35,045 nt of DNA from assembly GCA_024236075.1 (NCBI GenBank), contig JACKLE010000015.1, forward strand, positions 1 through 35,045, read 5' to 3'. How positions within the stretch are numbered: the stretch's first letter is position 1; each line of letters begins with the position of its first letter. A model generated the notes under the pieces. The model saw only the letters and a program-made list of their open reading frames with translations. It did not search any database and was not told the origin of the DNA. Below are positions 1-7,817 of this stretch, one piece after another. The position numbers and the translations under genes are program-made. This stretch comes from Alphaproteobacteria bacterium. GTDB lineage: Bacteria > Pseudomonadota > Alphaproteobacteria > JACAEB01.

Positions 1-183
1 GGGCGATTCCGGTGCAATTTGCGCGGCCGCCCATCGATGTCGCGGCCCTGTTGACGTTCGGCCGGTCCAGGGATCGGACCCGGATCGGACAGGTCGAGAC
101 GCAGGGGTGCGGACGGCTCCTTCCAAGGACGGTGTCGCGGTCGAGTTCATTCGATGGTAGCGCTCCTTCGGAGTAACGAACGC

Positions 184-1131
184 ATGGCGATGACGGGATT
201 GACTGGCAAGCCTTGGAGCGCGCCGGGCGTGGTGCCCGAGGAGGTGCGGTTTCCGCGCGGGATGCTGGGTCTGGAAGAGCGCCAGATGCTCTTCTATCTG
301 ACGCGCGTCGCCTATCGGGGCGAGGGCTATGTCGTCGACGCGGGGGCCTATGCCGGCGCCTCCGCCTATTGCCTCGCGGCCGGTCTCGCCCGCTCGCCCC
401 ATTCGGAGGCCCGCTTCGCGCGGGTCCACAGCTACGACCTCTTCCGCGCGCTCGACCAGTATGTCGCCGACGCCATCACCAAGGACTTCAAGCCGATCGG
501 CATCGGCGGCGACTATTTCGACGTGTTCGAGTTCCAGACCGGGCACTACCGCGAGCGCATCCACGCCCATCCGGGCGACTTCCTGGAGCACGCCCCGCCC
601 GACGGGCCCATCGAGATCCTGTTCATCGACGTCGCGAAGACGCAGACGCTGAATTCGCACCTTGTACGGAATTTCCTTCCGCGCCTCATTCCGGGCCGCT
701 CGCTGATCGTGCAGCAGGACTACTACCACGCATGGCACCCCTTCACGCAGGTCACGATGGAGATTCTGCGCGATCACGTCGAGGTCCTGGACCCGCTCAT
801 CGCGAACCAGTCGCGGCTCTATCGCCTGACGTCCGCACCCCCGCCCGACCTGATCGCCGAGATCGCCGAATATGCCTATCCGGCCGAGAAGCTGCTCGCG
901 ACGCTCGATTCGGCGATCGAGAGAGACGCGGGCCTGACACGGGCGATGCTCGAGGTCACGAAGCTCTGGCAGCTCGTGCTGTTGAACCGGTTTGACGACT
1001 CAAACAATCTGATCGCCAGGCTGCGTGCTCGCCCCGACTTCGACGGCAAGCAGCTATGGTGTCGGCAAACGGAGCAGATCGCGGAGAACGTCAGTGCGCG
1101 ACTAAAGAAGCCTCAGCTTGCGGCTTCTTAG
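184..1131 (+). CDS. Class I SAM-dependent methyltransferase-like protein
   Basis: This 315-residue protein looks like a Rossmann-fold methyltransferase of the kind found among glycan and natural-product genes. A motif I-like stretch, VVDAGAYAGASAY, lies near residues 50-62. A hydrophobic strand ending in an acid, IEILFIDVAKT, lies near residues 143-153, followed by a loop rich in Tyr and His. The frame is open from an upstream ATG at 154, but the ATG at 184 has GGAG at 170-173 ten bases upstream and is preferred. The substrate cannot be read from the sequence. It lies upstream of a second methyltransferase-like gene on the same strand but has typical high G+C, whereas the next gene does not. 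A catalytically inactive relative is possible. The fold call is moderately sure and the function is not. Confidence 0.7.
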   Translation: MAMTGLTGKPWSAPGVVPEEVRFPRGMLGLEERQMLFYLTRVAYRGEGYVVDAGAYAGASAYCLAAGLARSPHSEARFARVHSYDLFRALDQYVADAITKDFKPIGIGGDYFDVFEFQTGHYRERIHAHPGDFLEHAPPDGPIEILFIDVAKTQTLNSHLVRNFLPRLIPGRSLIVQQDYYHAWHPFTQVTMEILRDHVEVLDPLIANQSRLYRLTSAPPPDLIAEIAEYAYPAEKLLATLDSAIERDAGLTRAMLEVTKLWQLVLLNRFDDSNNLIARLRARPDFDGKQLWCRQTEQIAENVSARLKKPQLAAS

Positions 1132-1199
1132 CGTGCCGGCACCAAGCCGCTGACCGAGCGCATATGATTTTCTCATAGGTGTTGGCGAGATCGGATACC

Positions 1200-1853
1200 A
1201 TGTCCCAATCACTAAATTCGCACGTTTCACTTGATGAAGTAATTCGGAATTATCCGAGCCTGCATCGTCTTCCAGACGGTACGCCTCGATTCCTCGGAAT
1301 AAGCGGCGCGGCTTTCAAGCACATTTTTGAATTGCTGCATGAAGGCACCCAAACTGCCGAGACCGGAGCCGGATTTTCGAGCCTCGCCTTCATTCTCAAA
1401 GGAACGAACCACACCGCAATTTGTCCTGACACCTATCTTGAGAAGAACATACGAGATTGGTGTGATTTACACCGCGTGGATCATTCGAGATTTACGTACT
1501 ATTGTGCAAAATCGCAGGACGTCTTGCCGGAGCTAGACGGTGAGCTCGACCTGGCATTCGTTGATGGCGACCACGCCTTCCCGATACCGATGATTGACTA
1601 CTATTACTTGGCGCGGCGCCTCAAGCCTGGCGGGCATATGATTATCGACGACACGCAGATCTGGACCGGCGAAGTCATATCCAAACATCTCGCGCTGGAC
1701 AGGAATTGGGAGTTCATACACGAGTACGATGAAAAAACGTCTATCTTCAGGCTAAATGCTCCGTTTGAAGACAAAGGTTTTGGCGCTCAGCCCTTCGTTT
1801 TGGCAAATTCTCGACGCCTCTCGCCGTCCATGCAGGCGGCGCTCAGGCGGTAG
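1200..1853 (+). CDS. Class I SAM-dependent methyltransferase (PF13578-like)
   Basis: This is a 217-residue methyltransferase-like protein. Residues 52-63 (TAETGAGFSSLA) form a motif I-like glycine loop. Near residues 116-127, LDLAFVDGDHAF matches the strand-4 D-G-x-H signature of the Methyltransf_24 type. It is followed by LKPGGHMIIDDTQ, the post-motif loop with a DD pair. The frame can be extended to GTG 1179 or TTG 1182, but ATG 1200 gives a normal N-terminus (MSQSLNSH). G+C is far lower than in neighbours (25 of 60 in bases 1201-1260), and the codons use many A/T third positions, pointing to horizontal acquisition. It is convergent with the sulfotransferase gene, with a palindrome between the two stops. 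The substrate is unknown; a sugar or small acceptor in the glycan locus is plausible. Confidence 0.72.
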   Translation: MSQSLNSHVSLDEVIRNYPSLHRLPDGTPRFLGISGAAFKHIFELLHEGTQTAETGAGFSSLAFILKGTNHTAICPDTYLEKNIRDWCDLHRVDHSRFTYYCAKSQDVLPELDGELDLAFVDGDHAFPIPMIDYYYLARRLKPGGHMIIDDTQIWTGEVISKHLALDRNWEFIHEYDEKTSIFRLNAPFEDKGFGAQPFVLANSRRLSPSMQAALRR

Positions 1854-1898
1854 GTCTCAAAAGCTCCGCGTACGCTAGGTTTGTAGTGCCACTTAAGC

Positions 1899-1916
1899 GC
1901 GGCTAGGCCTAGCCGC
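1899..1916. terminator. Perfect 18-bp palindrome at convergent gene ends
   Basis: GCGGCTAGGCCTAGCCGC is identical to its own reverse complement. It lies between the convergent stops at 1853 (plus) and 1909 (minus) and includes the TAG stop of the minus-strand sulfotransferase. There is no U-tract on either side, so it is not a textbook intrinsic terminator, but its place fits a bidirectional transcript-end hairpin. With no loop spacer it could also be a protein-binding site. Confidence 0.4.
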
Positions 1917-2709
1917 CAAAGTCGAGACCACGTTCGCGGCAGGCATTGATGACCTCGTCGTAGTTCGCGACAATCTCATTGAGCGGCGGCGTGACTTTGC
2001 GATACCGGCTCTCGAAAGGTTCGACGATCTTTCCATCGACGAATTTCGCCACCGTGCGCTGCAATTTTGCGTTGGTCGCGAGCTCAGCCGAAATCTCTTC
2101 GTAAGTAAGCTCAAGCTTTCGCAAGCCCTTGACCCAGCGCTTGAACCAACGAATTTGCTCGCGAAGAAGCCACGCATCGTTCGCTATCGATTCCGCCGCC
2201 AGCTCCATCGGCCGGGACTCAGTCGTTGTGCCGACCAGTTCGGTCGAATGCCAAATCTTGCGCTGTTCGGCAATCGCCGCCGATGCAGCCGCTTCAACCA
2301 CGTTATGGCGAAAGAGGTGAATGACTGAAATATCGTGCGCCAGGCAAAATGTGAAAAAGGCCGGGCGCCGGAGAATGGGCCACCAAGGAATCTCGAAATT
2401 GTGGACATGGCCATATTTCACGTCGACCACAATTCGGCCAACGGATTCATATTTTTCCATCGTCCTGAGATACTCGAAATAGCTGACAAAGAATTCTTCG
2501 ACCGCTTGCGGAGTTGGCGTTCGAATATAGTCCTCATGGCGCTTACACCAGTCGTCCTTGAAAGCGAAGAAGGACTCCGGAAAGGCCTTGGGATCGACCG
2601 CATTCGGATTGCACACTTCGTCGATCATGCACACGCCGTCGAGGCGGGAAATGAAGTCTCCGAGGAAATGGCTTCCCGAACGCTCGTGCGACAACAAGAT
2701 CGTGATCAA
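1909..2709 (-). CDS. Sulfotransferase family protein
   Basis: This 266-residue protein has the two PAPS-binding signatures of cytosolic and Stf0-type sulfotransferases. Near the N-terminus, SHERSGSHFL (residues 7-16) is the 5'-phosphosulfate-binding loop. LFRHNVVEAAAS (132-143) is the 3'-phosphate-binding motif, with Arg134 and Ser143. The family moves sulfate from PAPS to a hydroxyl of a sugar, lipid or small molecule; no signal peptide is visible, so action is cytoplasmic. The start is TTG at 2709, with AGGGA about seven bases upstream; no in-frame ATG gives the PSB loop room. Low G+C matches the convergent methyltransferase gene, so both probably arrived together. It lies 83 bases downstream of the FkbM gene on the same strand. 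Sulfation of the glycan made by this locus is the natural inference. Confidence 0.8.
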   Translation of the reverse strand: MITILLSHERSGSHFLGDFISRLDGVCMIDEVCNPNAVDPKAFPESFFAFKDDWCKRHEDYIRTPTPQAVEEFFVSYFEYLRTMEKYESVGRIVVDVKYGHVHNFEIPWWPILRRPAFFTFCLAHDISVIHLFRHNVVEAAASAAIAEQRKIWHSTELVGTTTESRPMELAAESIANDAWLLREQIRWFKRWVKGLRKLELTYEEISAELATNAKLQRTVAKFVDGKIVEPFESRYRKVTPPLNEIVANYDEVINACRERGLDFGG

Positions 2710-2792
2710 TGCCGAGTCCCTTTTGTACCTCCGCGCTTAAGCAAACGAACGTGCCGCCGCCCTAAGAAACGCGGTCAGAATTCTGGAAAAGG

Positions 2793-3647
2793 TCATGCGC
2801 CGTTATCGCCGGGCGTCCCCTCCGCCCTGGCGATCACCTCGTCGATAGTGCGATCCCAGCTCGAAAGGTCAAGGGAATCCGACCAAGCCCAGAACTCGTC
2901 GACCATGTCCCGCACAAGCATAAGGCGAAAGTCACGGTGGGGGCCCGCGAAGAACATGAAGGTCTGGCCCGGGAATTCGTAGCTGTCCGGGGTCACCGCG
3001 TTCCCGTAAAAGTCGAAAATCTCGTAGCCTTGCCGCTCGAAAAAGAGGGGAACGGCGTTCGGCTGGTAGCCGAAGCGGTTCGCCGACCATGCGATCCCGT
3101 TCTCGAAGGCGACGATCGGGCGGCAGCGGGCGATGGTCCGCTCGGCGCCGAGGAGCGCGTGATACTCGCCGCCCTCGAGGTCGAGCTTGACGAACTGGAC
3201 GAGCCGGTCCGCCGCGAGCGTGTCGAGGGTCACCACCGCGACCTCCCGCTCGTCGTAGAGCTCCTCCTCGGTCTTCATCATGCGCAGGCCGCTCAGCGCG
3301 GTGTCCGTCTTGTTGACGAAGAAGCGCGTTCGGCCCTCCGCCGCGCCGAGGGCCGCCTCGTGCAGCTCGAGGCGGTCGGCCGCGCCGTGCGCCCGCGCCC
3401 AGCCGCGCGCCTGGGAGGCGAGCGTCGGCTGCGGCTCGAAGCCGACGACGCGGCCTTGCGTCCCGCCGAACGCCTTGATCATGCCGACGGCGTGGAGGCC
3501 TGCATTGGTGCCCCCGTCCATGGCGACGCCCGCGCGCCCCTTCAAGAGGGTGCCATAGGCGGCCGCGAGCAGGACCTCGAAATAGTGGCCCGGCCTGCCC
3601 GATGCCTCGGCGAGCGCCTGATTGGCGCGCATGCGCTCCGTCAACAC
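2793..3647 (-). CDS. FkbM family methyltransferase
   Basis: This 284-residue SAM-dependent methyltransferase belongs to the FkbM family, which O-methylates sugars or polyketide hydroxyls. Residues 41-51 (VAMDGGTNAGL) form the motif I loop. VVGFEPQP (67-74) carries the acidic end of strand 2. FVKLDLEGGEYHALLGA (152-168) is the family's hallmark V-K-x-D-x-E-G-x-E motif. The GTG start at 3647 has GAGAGG eight bases upstream; an ATG at 3632 is the alternative. About 119 bases separate it from the 779-residue glycosyltransferase gene upstream on the same strand, so it may be co-transcribed or have its own promoter there. G+C is normal for the window, unlike the next gene downstream. Methylation of a glycan residue is the likely role, but the acceptor is not known. 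Confidence 0.88.
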   Translation of the reverse strand: MLTERMRANQALAEASGRPGHYFEVLLAAAYGTLLKGRAGVAMDGGTNAGLHAVGMIKAFGGTQGRVVGFEPQPTLASQARGWARAHGAADRLELHEAALGAAEGRTRFFVNKTDTALSGLRMMKTEEELYDEREVAVVTLDTLAADRLVQFVKLDLEGGEYHALLGAERTIARCRPIVAFENGIAWSANRFGYQPNAVPLFFERQGYEIFDFYGNAVTPDSYEFPGQTFMFFAGPHRDFRLMLVRDMVDEFWAWSDSLDLSSWDRTIDEVIARAEGTPGDNGA

Positions 3648-3766
3648 AACACCGGCCTCTCAGCCGAACTGGACCCCGAACGATTCGGCCCGAGGCGAAC
3701 GCGGTCCGCCCTCGGTGCCCCTCAACCTTACAGAATTGGCAGGATTGGTGCTGCGCGCCGCCGGCC

Positions 3767-6106
3767 TCAGCCGAACACGTTCGAGGCCCGATTGAGCTGA
3801 ACGAGGCGGCGCAGGTCGCGCCAGATGGCCGCCCAGCCGGCGTCCGCGGCAAATTCGATATGGGCCTTCTCGAGCTCGCGTCGGGCCCGGAAGCGATAGG
3901 CCGCCGTATCGTCGCTGAACTCGGCGACCTCTCGAAGGATGGCGAGGAAGCCCGCGGCCTCGAGCTCGCGGGCATCGATGCCGGGCGCGCCTCCCGCGCG
4001 GCCGCCGGCTTCGATGCAGGGGATGCCGCCGCGCCGCGCGGCCGCGCGCAGCCAGGCGAAGTCCGCGTCCTCGGGCGCGAAGTCGACGAGAAAGCGCGGC
4101 GCATCCAGGATGAGGCCGAGATCGGCCTCCGCCTCGGCGAGCGTGAGAGCCCTTAGGCGCTCGTGCCGCGCGGGCGCGCTCCCGCCCTCGCGCGCGATGA
4201 CGGTCACGCGCCCGCCCCGCCGCTCAGAAAGGCGCAGCGCCAGCCCGGCGACGAGGCCGACAATCGGATGGTCGATCCGGGGCGCGATGAGCATCGCGCC
4301 CATGCGCAAATCCGTGCTCCAGCGCGGCGCAAGCCGCTTCGGGAGAGCGTTGTAGTCGGTCGGCACCAGGCGCTGCGCGGCGCGGGGAAAGAGCCCGCGC
4401 GCCCGCGCGAGGCGCGTGAGGGAGCTCTCGACGATGACGAGGCCGTTGGGGCCCTCCTCGAGCGCGGCGAGCTCGGGCTTGCGCGCCATGTCCGACGTGC
4501 GCGGCCAGGTCATGTCCGCCCGCAGATAGGCCGGCACGGCCACGAGGGCGGCCTGGTCGCGCGGATCGGTCGGGATGCTCGCGAGCCAGCTCGCAGCGAT
4601 CGACCGCAGGCGGAATATGTCCTCGATCGAGCCGACGCGAACGAAGGCCTCGAGCTGACCCTGAACGGCCGCAGGTAGGCGGAGCGCGGCGGCGACGCGC
4701 GGCGCGATCACCACCTGGCCGGTGTGGCTCAGCCGCTCGATCTCGCCCACGGCCTGCTCGTCGAACGGCCTGTCGATGTAGAAGGTGAGCGGCATCGCGT
4801 GGCGCAGATAGCCGATCTGGCTCGCGAGGTGGCTCGCCTTGCGCGTGCGCGCGTCGAGCGCCTCGTTGGGAACCGTGACGAGGAGACCCCCCGCTTTCGC
4901 GCGCACGCGTTCGACGAAAAGGTCGAGCGTCGCGTCGAAGCCCTGTCGCAGCAGGGCATAGGAGCGGGCCGACGCCTCGCGCAAAGCGGCGATCCGGCTG
5001 CGGTCGAAGGCGCAGGCGATGACGGCGTCGGCCACCTCCTCGAAGCTCCCGAGCGATTGCAGCGGATCGGTGACGGGATAGCCCTCGAATGCGTGCTCGT
5101 GCGCGATGACGCCGACCCCGCGCGCGAGCGCCTCTCCCGCCTTGATCTTGAGCCCGGTCGAGAAGCTCATCGGCACGAGCGCGACGTCGATCTCCGAGTA
5201 GAACTCGTCGACATCCCCGACGCGCCCGACGAACTCGACGAAGGGATGGACCCCGAGCTCGAACTCCTCGCAGATCGAGCCGGCGATCTTGATCCGCATC
5301 GGCGCCATCGCCTCGCGGAAGCGCGGCTTGGCGACGTCCAGGAAGGCGCGCAGGTTCATGAGATTGACGTTGTTGCGCGCGCCGATGATGCCGAAGGTCG
5401 CGCCCCAGCCCGGCGGATCGCGGCGCGCGACCTCCCGCGCGGGCTCGACATGGGCGAGCGTCGCGACCTCGCGCTTGGTGACCGTGCGGAAGAACTCCGC
5501 CTCCTGATCCTTGATCGCGAGCACGAGGTCGGCGCGGTCGAGGCCCCTCGCCTCCTCGGCCTCGGTGAGATGGAAGAACTCGGCCTTGACGCCGTTCTTC
5601 TCGAGAAGCTCGCGCCTCCCGGAGAAGCGGTCGTGGGTCATGAGGACCTTGAGCGTGCGCTGCGGCGCGAAGTCGAGCGCGCGCGAGAGCCAGGTGTAGT
5701 TGACGACGAAGGCGTCGAAGGTGGCGACGCGGAAGAGCCAGCCCAGATAGTCGCCGATCGCGGGGTCCCACCATTCGTCGATCGCGTGGTCGCGTCCCTG
5801 GGCCGGCATGTGCAGCGGGCGCGTCGTCGGCAGCACGGTGAAGGAGGCGAACTGCTCCGCCATCCGCCGGCGCGCCAGCTCGGGCATCGCGTCGCGCCAG
5901 TCGCTCTCCGCCGGATAGTAGAGATAGTGCAGGCGCATGCCCCGCGCCTGAAGCTCCGTGCACACCATATGGATGTGCTTGCGGTTTCCGAAGTCCTGCG
6001 GATAGGTCGGCGTCGGCGCGAGGATGAGAACATCGAACGCTGGAGCGCGGGCATCGAGCGCCTGCGCGGTCAAGGATCTGGGCAAGTTGCTCTGGTCGGT
6101 CATCAT
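3767..6106 (-). CDS. Large GT4-type glycosyltransferase with unknown C-terminal half
   Basis: This 779-residue protein has a GT-B glycosyltransferase in its first ~390 residues. FDVLILAPTPTYPQDFGNRKH (about 24-44) is the N-terminal nucleotide-fold entry. NNVNLMNLRAFL (near 246) opens the second Rossmann domain, and STGLKIKAGEALARG (near 314) is the donor-binding segment seen in group-1 transferases. Residues ~400-779 match nothing I recognise. They look like mixed alpha/beta with several Rossmann-like strands (LLVTVPNEAL, VVIAPRVAAAL, GLVIVESSL, AMLIAPRID) and may be a second, diverged GT-B or sugar-binding half. Start and stop of neighbours overlap as ATGA with the GT2 gene upstream (6103-6106), so translation is likely coupled. 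It should act in the cytoplasm on a surface or protein glycan. Donor and acceptor are unknown. Confidence 0.8.
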   Translation of the reverse strand: MMTDQSNLPRSLTAQALDARAPAFDVLILAPTPTYPQDFGNRKHIHMVCTELQARGMRLHYLYYPAESDWRDAMPELARRRMAEQFASFTVLPTTRPLHMPAQGRDHAIDEWWDPAIGDYLGWLFRVATFDAFVVNYTWLSRALDFAPQRTLKVLMTHDRFSGRRELLEKNGVKAEFFHLTEAEEARGLDRADLVLAIKDQEAEFFRTVTKREVATLAHVEPAREVARRDPPGWGATFGIIGARNNVNLMNLRAFLDVAKPRFREAMAPMRIKIAGSICEEFELGVHPFVEFVGRVGDVDEFYSEIDVALVPMSFSTGLKIKAGEALARGVGVIAHEHAFEGYPVTDPLQSLGSFEEVADAVIACAFDRSRIAALREASARSYALLRQGFDATLDLFVERVRAKAGGLLVTVPNEALDARTRKASHLASQIGYLRHAMPLTFYIDRPFDEQAVGEIERLSHTGQVVIAPRVAAALRLPAAVQGQLEAFVRVGSIEDIFRLRSIAASWLASIPTDPRDQAALVAVPAYLRADMTWPRTSDMARKPELAALEEGPNGLVIVESSLTRLARARGLFPRAAQRLVPTDYNALPKRLAPRWSTDLRMGAMLIAPRIDHPIVGLVAGLALRLSERRGGRVTVIAREGGSAPARHERLRALTLAEAEADLGLILDAPRFLVDFAPEDADFAWLRAAARRGGIPCIEAGGRAGGAPGIDARELEAAGFLAILREVAEFSDDTAAYRFRARRELEKAHIEFAADAGWAAIWRDLRRLVQLNRASNVFG

Positions 6107-7044
6107 CCGGCCCCCTCGAAGCCCGACAGGTGGAGCGTCGTCATCATGTAGACGACGCCGAGCTGCCAGTTGAACAGGTTCGGGTCCTCAGTGTCGAAGA
6201 AAAGACCGCGCACGGAGCGCTGCTCGGGGGGCAGCGCCTGGTAGTAGTCGAGAATGGCCGGCCAATAGGTTTTGGACTTCGCGATCGCCTTCTCGGGCGA
6301 AAGGATGAAGTCGGAGGCGGCCTGCCAGGCGAGGCGCTTGCGGAACCATTGGCGGGTCAGGCGTCGCTTCTCGACCAGGTGCTCGACCATGGCGTCAGGC
6401 ATGTATACGAGCTTTCCCCCGGCGGCGCGGATCGCCTCGATGAGCTCGATCTCCTCGTTGCTGAGGAGCGCCGCGCCCGAGCCGATGCGACCCAGGCTGC
6501 GCGAAAATCCGCCATGGCGCTTGAGGGCCGAGACGCGGAAGGAGATGTTCGTGCCCGCGAACCATTCATTGTCCGCGGCGATACGCGCGCCGCCGCCCCA
6601 GTCGATGGCCGAGACGTGGCCGAGGAGCCCGTCGTGAAGCCAGGAGGGGCGCGGCACCTCCCACATGGGCACGACCTTGCCGCCGACGATCATGACCTCC
6701 GCGCCGAAGCGGTCGAAGCCCTCCAGAATCTCGGCGAGCCAGCGCGGCGAGGCCAGCGCATCGTCGTCCATGAAGGCGATGAACTCGGTGCCGCATTCCT
6801 GCGTGCCGACGTTTCGCGCGTTGGAGAGGCCCGGCGTCTTCTCCCAGCGATAGACGAGATTGGGGATCGCCGCATGGCGCCGCGCCTCCTCGCGGGCGCG
6901 CGCCTCGTCGGGCGTGTTGTCGACGACGAGAATCCTGAAGGCCGCCGGGGCAAGGCTCTGCCGCTCGAGGCTCGCGATCGCCTTGGGCAGGAGATCGTAG
7001 CGATCGTAGGTGCAGATGCAGGCCGTGATGCGCGGCATTGGCAT
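6103..7044 (-). CDS. GT2 family glycosyltransferase
   Basis: This 313-residue GT-A fold glycosyltransferase begins ITACICTYDRYDLLPKAI, the usual start of family 2. LVVDNTPDE (39-47) is the strand carrying the nucleotide-contacting acid. EFIAFMDDDALASPRW (87-102) contains the metal-binding DDD at 93-95. A later NEEIELIEAIRAAG segment fits the catalytic E-[DE] helix of the family. No membrane span is evident apart from a weakly hydrophobic C-terminus, so the enzyme is probably cytoplasmic or peripheral. The ATG at 7044 has an AAGGGA-like ribosome site just upstream; a second ATG two codons in is possible. Its TGA overlaps the next gene's ATG. It is 53 bases downstream of the coiled-coil gene, consistent with one operon of glycan assembly genes. 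Confidence 0.92.
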   Translation of the reverse strand: MPMPRITACICTYDRYDLLPKAIASLERQSLAPAAFRILVVDNTPDEARAREEARRHAAIPNLVYRWEKTPGLSNARNVGTQECGTEFIAFMDDDALASPRWLAEILEGFDRFGAEVMIVGGKVVPMWEVPRPSWLHDGLLGHVSAIDWGGGARIAADNEWFAGTNISFRVSALKRHGGFSRSLGRIGSGAALLSNEEIELIEAIRAAGGKLVYMPDAMVEHLVEKRRLTRQWFRKRLAWQAASDFILSPEKAIAKSKTYWPAILDYYQALPPEQRSVRGLFFDTEDPNLFNWQLGVVYMMTTLHLSGFEGAG

Positions 7045-7097
7045 TCGGTCCCTTCAAGCCGCCCCGCAGCTCGCATCCTCGCGACGCCGCAAGGCCC

Positions 7098-7817
7098 TCA
7101 GTGCCGCGATTTCTTGCCGGCGGGCGTCGCCAGCGCCGGCGCGCCCGCGGCAGGCGCGACCTCGAGGCGATGGAAGGCCACCCCGAGCGGGCGGATATCG
7201 GTCGACGACGGATCCAGCTCCGAGGGCGAGACCACGCGCGCGACGCGGAACGAGAGCACGGTCTTGCCGGGAAACTCGCGCGCCGGCAGCGTCCCCTCGA
7301 AGGTCACGCCGACGCCGCGCCCGCCCGTCTGGAGCCGGATCGGCCCCTCGGCGAAGCAGGAGATCGATTTCAGATTTTCCGCGGCGACGCTCGAGAGGAT
7401 GTTGAGGCGGACGGTGAGCGGGCGCGAGCGGTCGACATAGATCGCGAAGGAAAAGTCCGCACCCGGACCGGTCCAGCGCATGGGCAGGCCCTTCGAATCG
7501 TGCTCGAGCGGGTAGAAGCCCTGGTCGCCGGGCACGGGCGCGTCGGCGAGCACCTCGAAGCGCTCGGGAAACATCGCCTCGAGCTCCGGCGCGTCGAGCG
7601 AGGGCAGGATAAGATCGCGCATCTTCAGGGCAGCGCGGGCGACCTCCAGGTCGCGCTCATGCCGGCGGAGGGCCTCGCGCAGGACGGCGATCTCCTGCAG
7701 CAGGTGCTGCAGCACGGCGGCGCCCTGAAGCTCGGAGAACTCCTTTTCGAGGCGCTCGAGCTCCTCGCGCGTCCCGTCGACCGCCACCGCCTCGAACACG
7801 TCCATCTGCTCGCTCAC
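7098..7817 (-). CDS. Coiled-coil plus beta-sandwich glycan-locus accessory protein
   Basis: This 239-residue protein has no enzyme signature I can see. Residues ~17-66 are strongly heptad-like and charged (leucine-rich with Glu/Arg), predicting a coiled coil. Residues ~85-225 look like an all-beta sandwich with a FYPLEHDSKGLPMRWTG opening and a late SELDPSSTDIRPLGVAFHRLEV strand pair. Modules of this look occur beside or inside alphaproteobacterial glycosyltransferases, though their function is not established. The GTG start at 7817 has AGGAGG seven bases upstream, and the GTGA overlaps the stop of the 1033-residue glycosyltransferase, so the two are translationally coupled. The same frame stays open far upstream to about 10583, but that stretch is antisense-free shadow composition of the larger gene. 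A carbohydrate-binding or scaffold role for the glycosyltransferases is inferred. Confidence 0.78.
   Translation of the reverse strand: MSEQMDVFEAVAVDGTREELERLEKEFSELQGAAVLQHLLQEIAVLREALRRHERDLEVARAALKMRDLILPSLDAPELEAMFPERFEVLADAPVPGDQGFYPLEHDSKGLPMRWTGPGADFSFAIYVDRSRPLTVRLNILSSVAAENLKSISCFAEGPIRLQTGGRGVGVTFEGTLPAREFPGKTVLSFRVARVVSPSELDPSSTDIRPLGVAFHRLEVAPAAGAPALATPAGKKSRH

Noticed and set aside
71..90. Direct repeat GGATCGGAC (71-79, 82-90) as a regulatory site
   Set aside because: Short, at the window edge, and no promoter or regulator can be tied to it.
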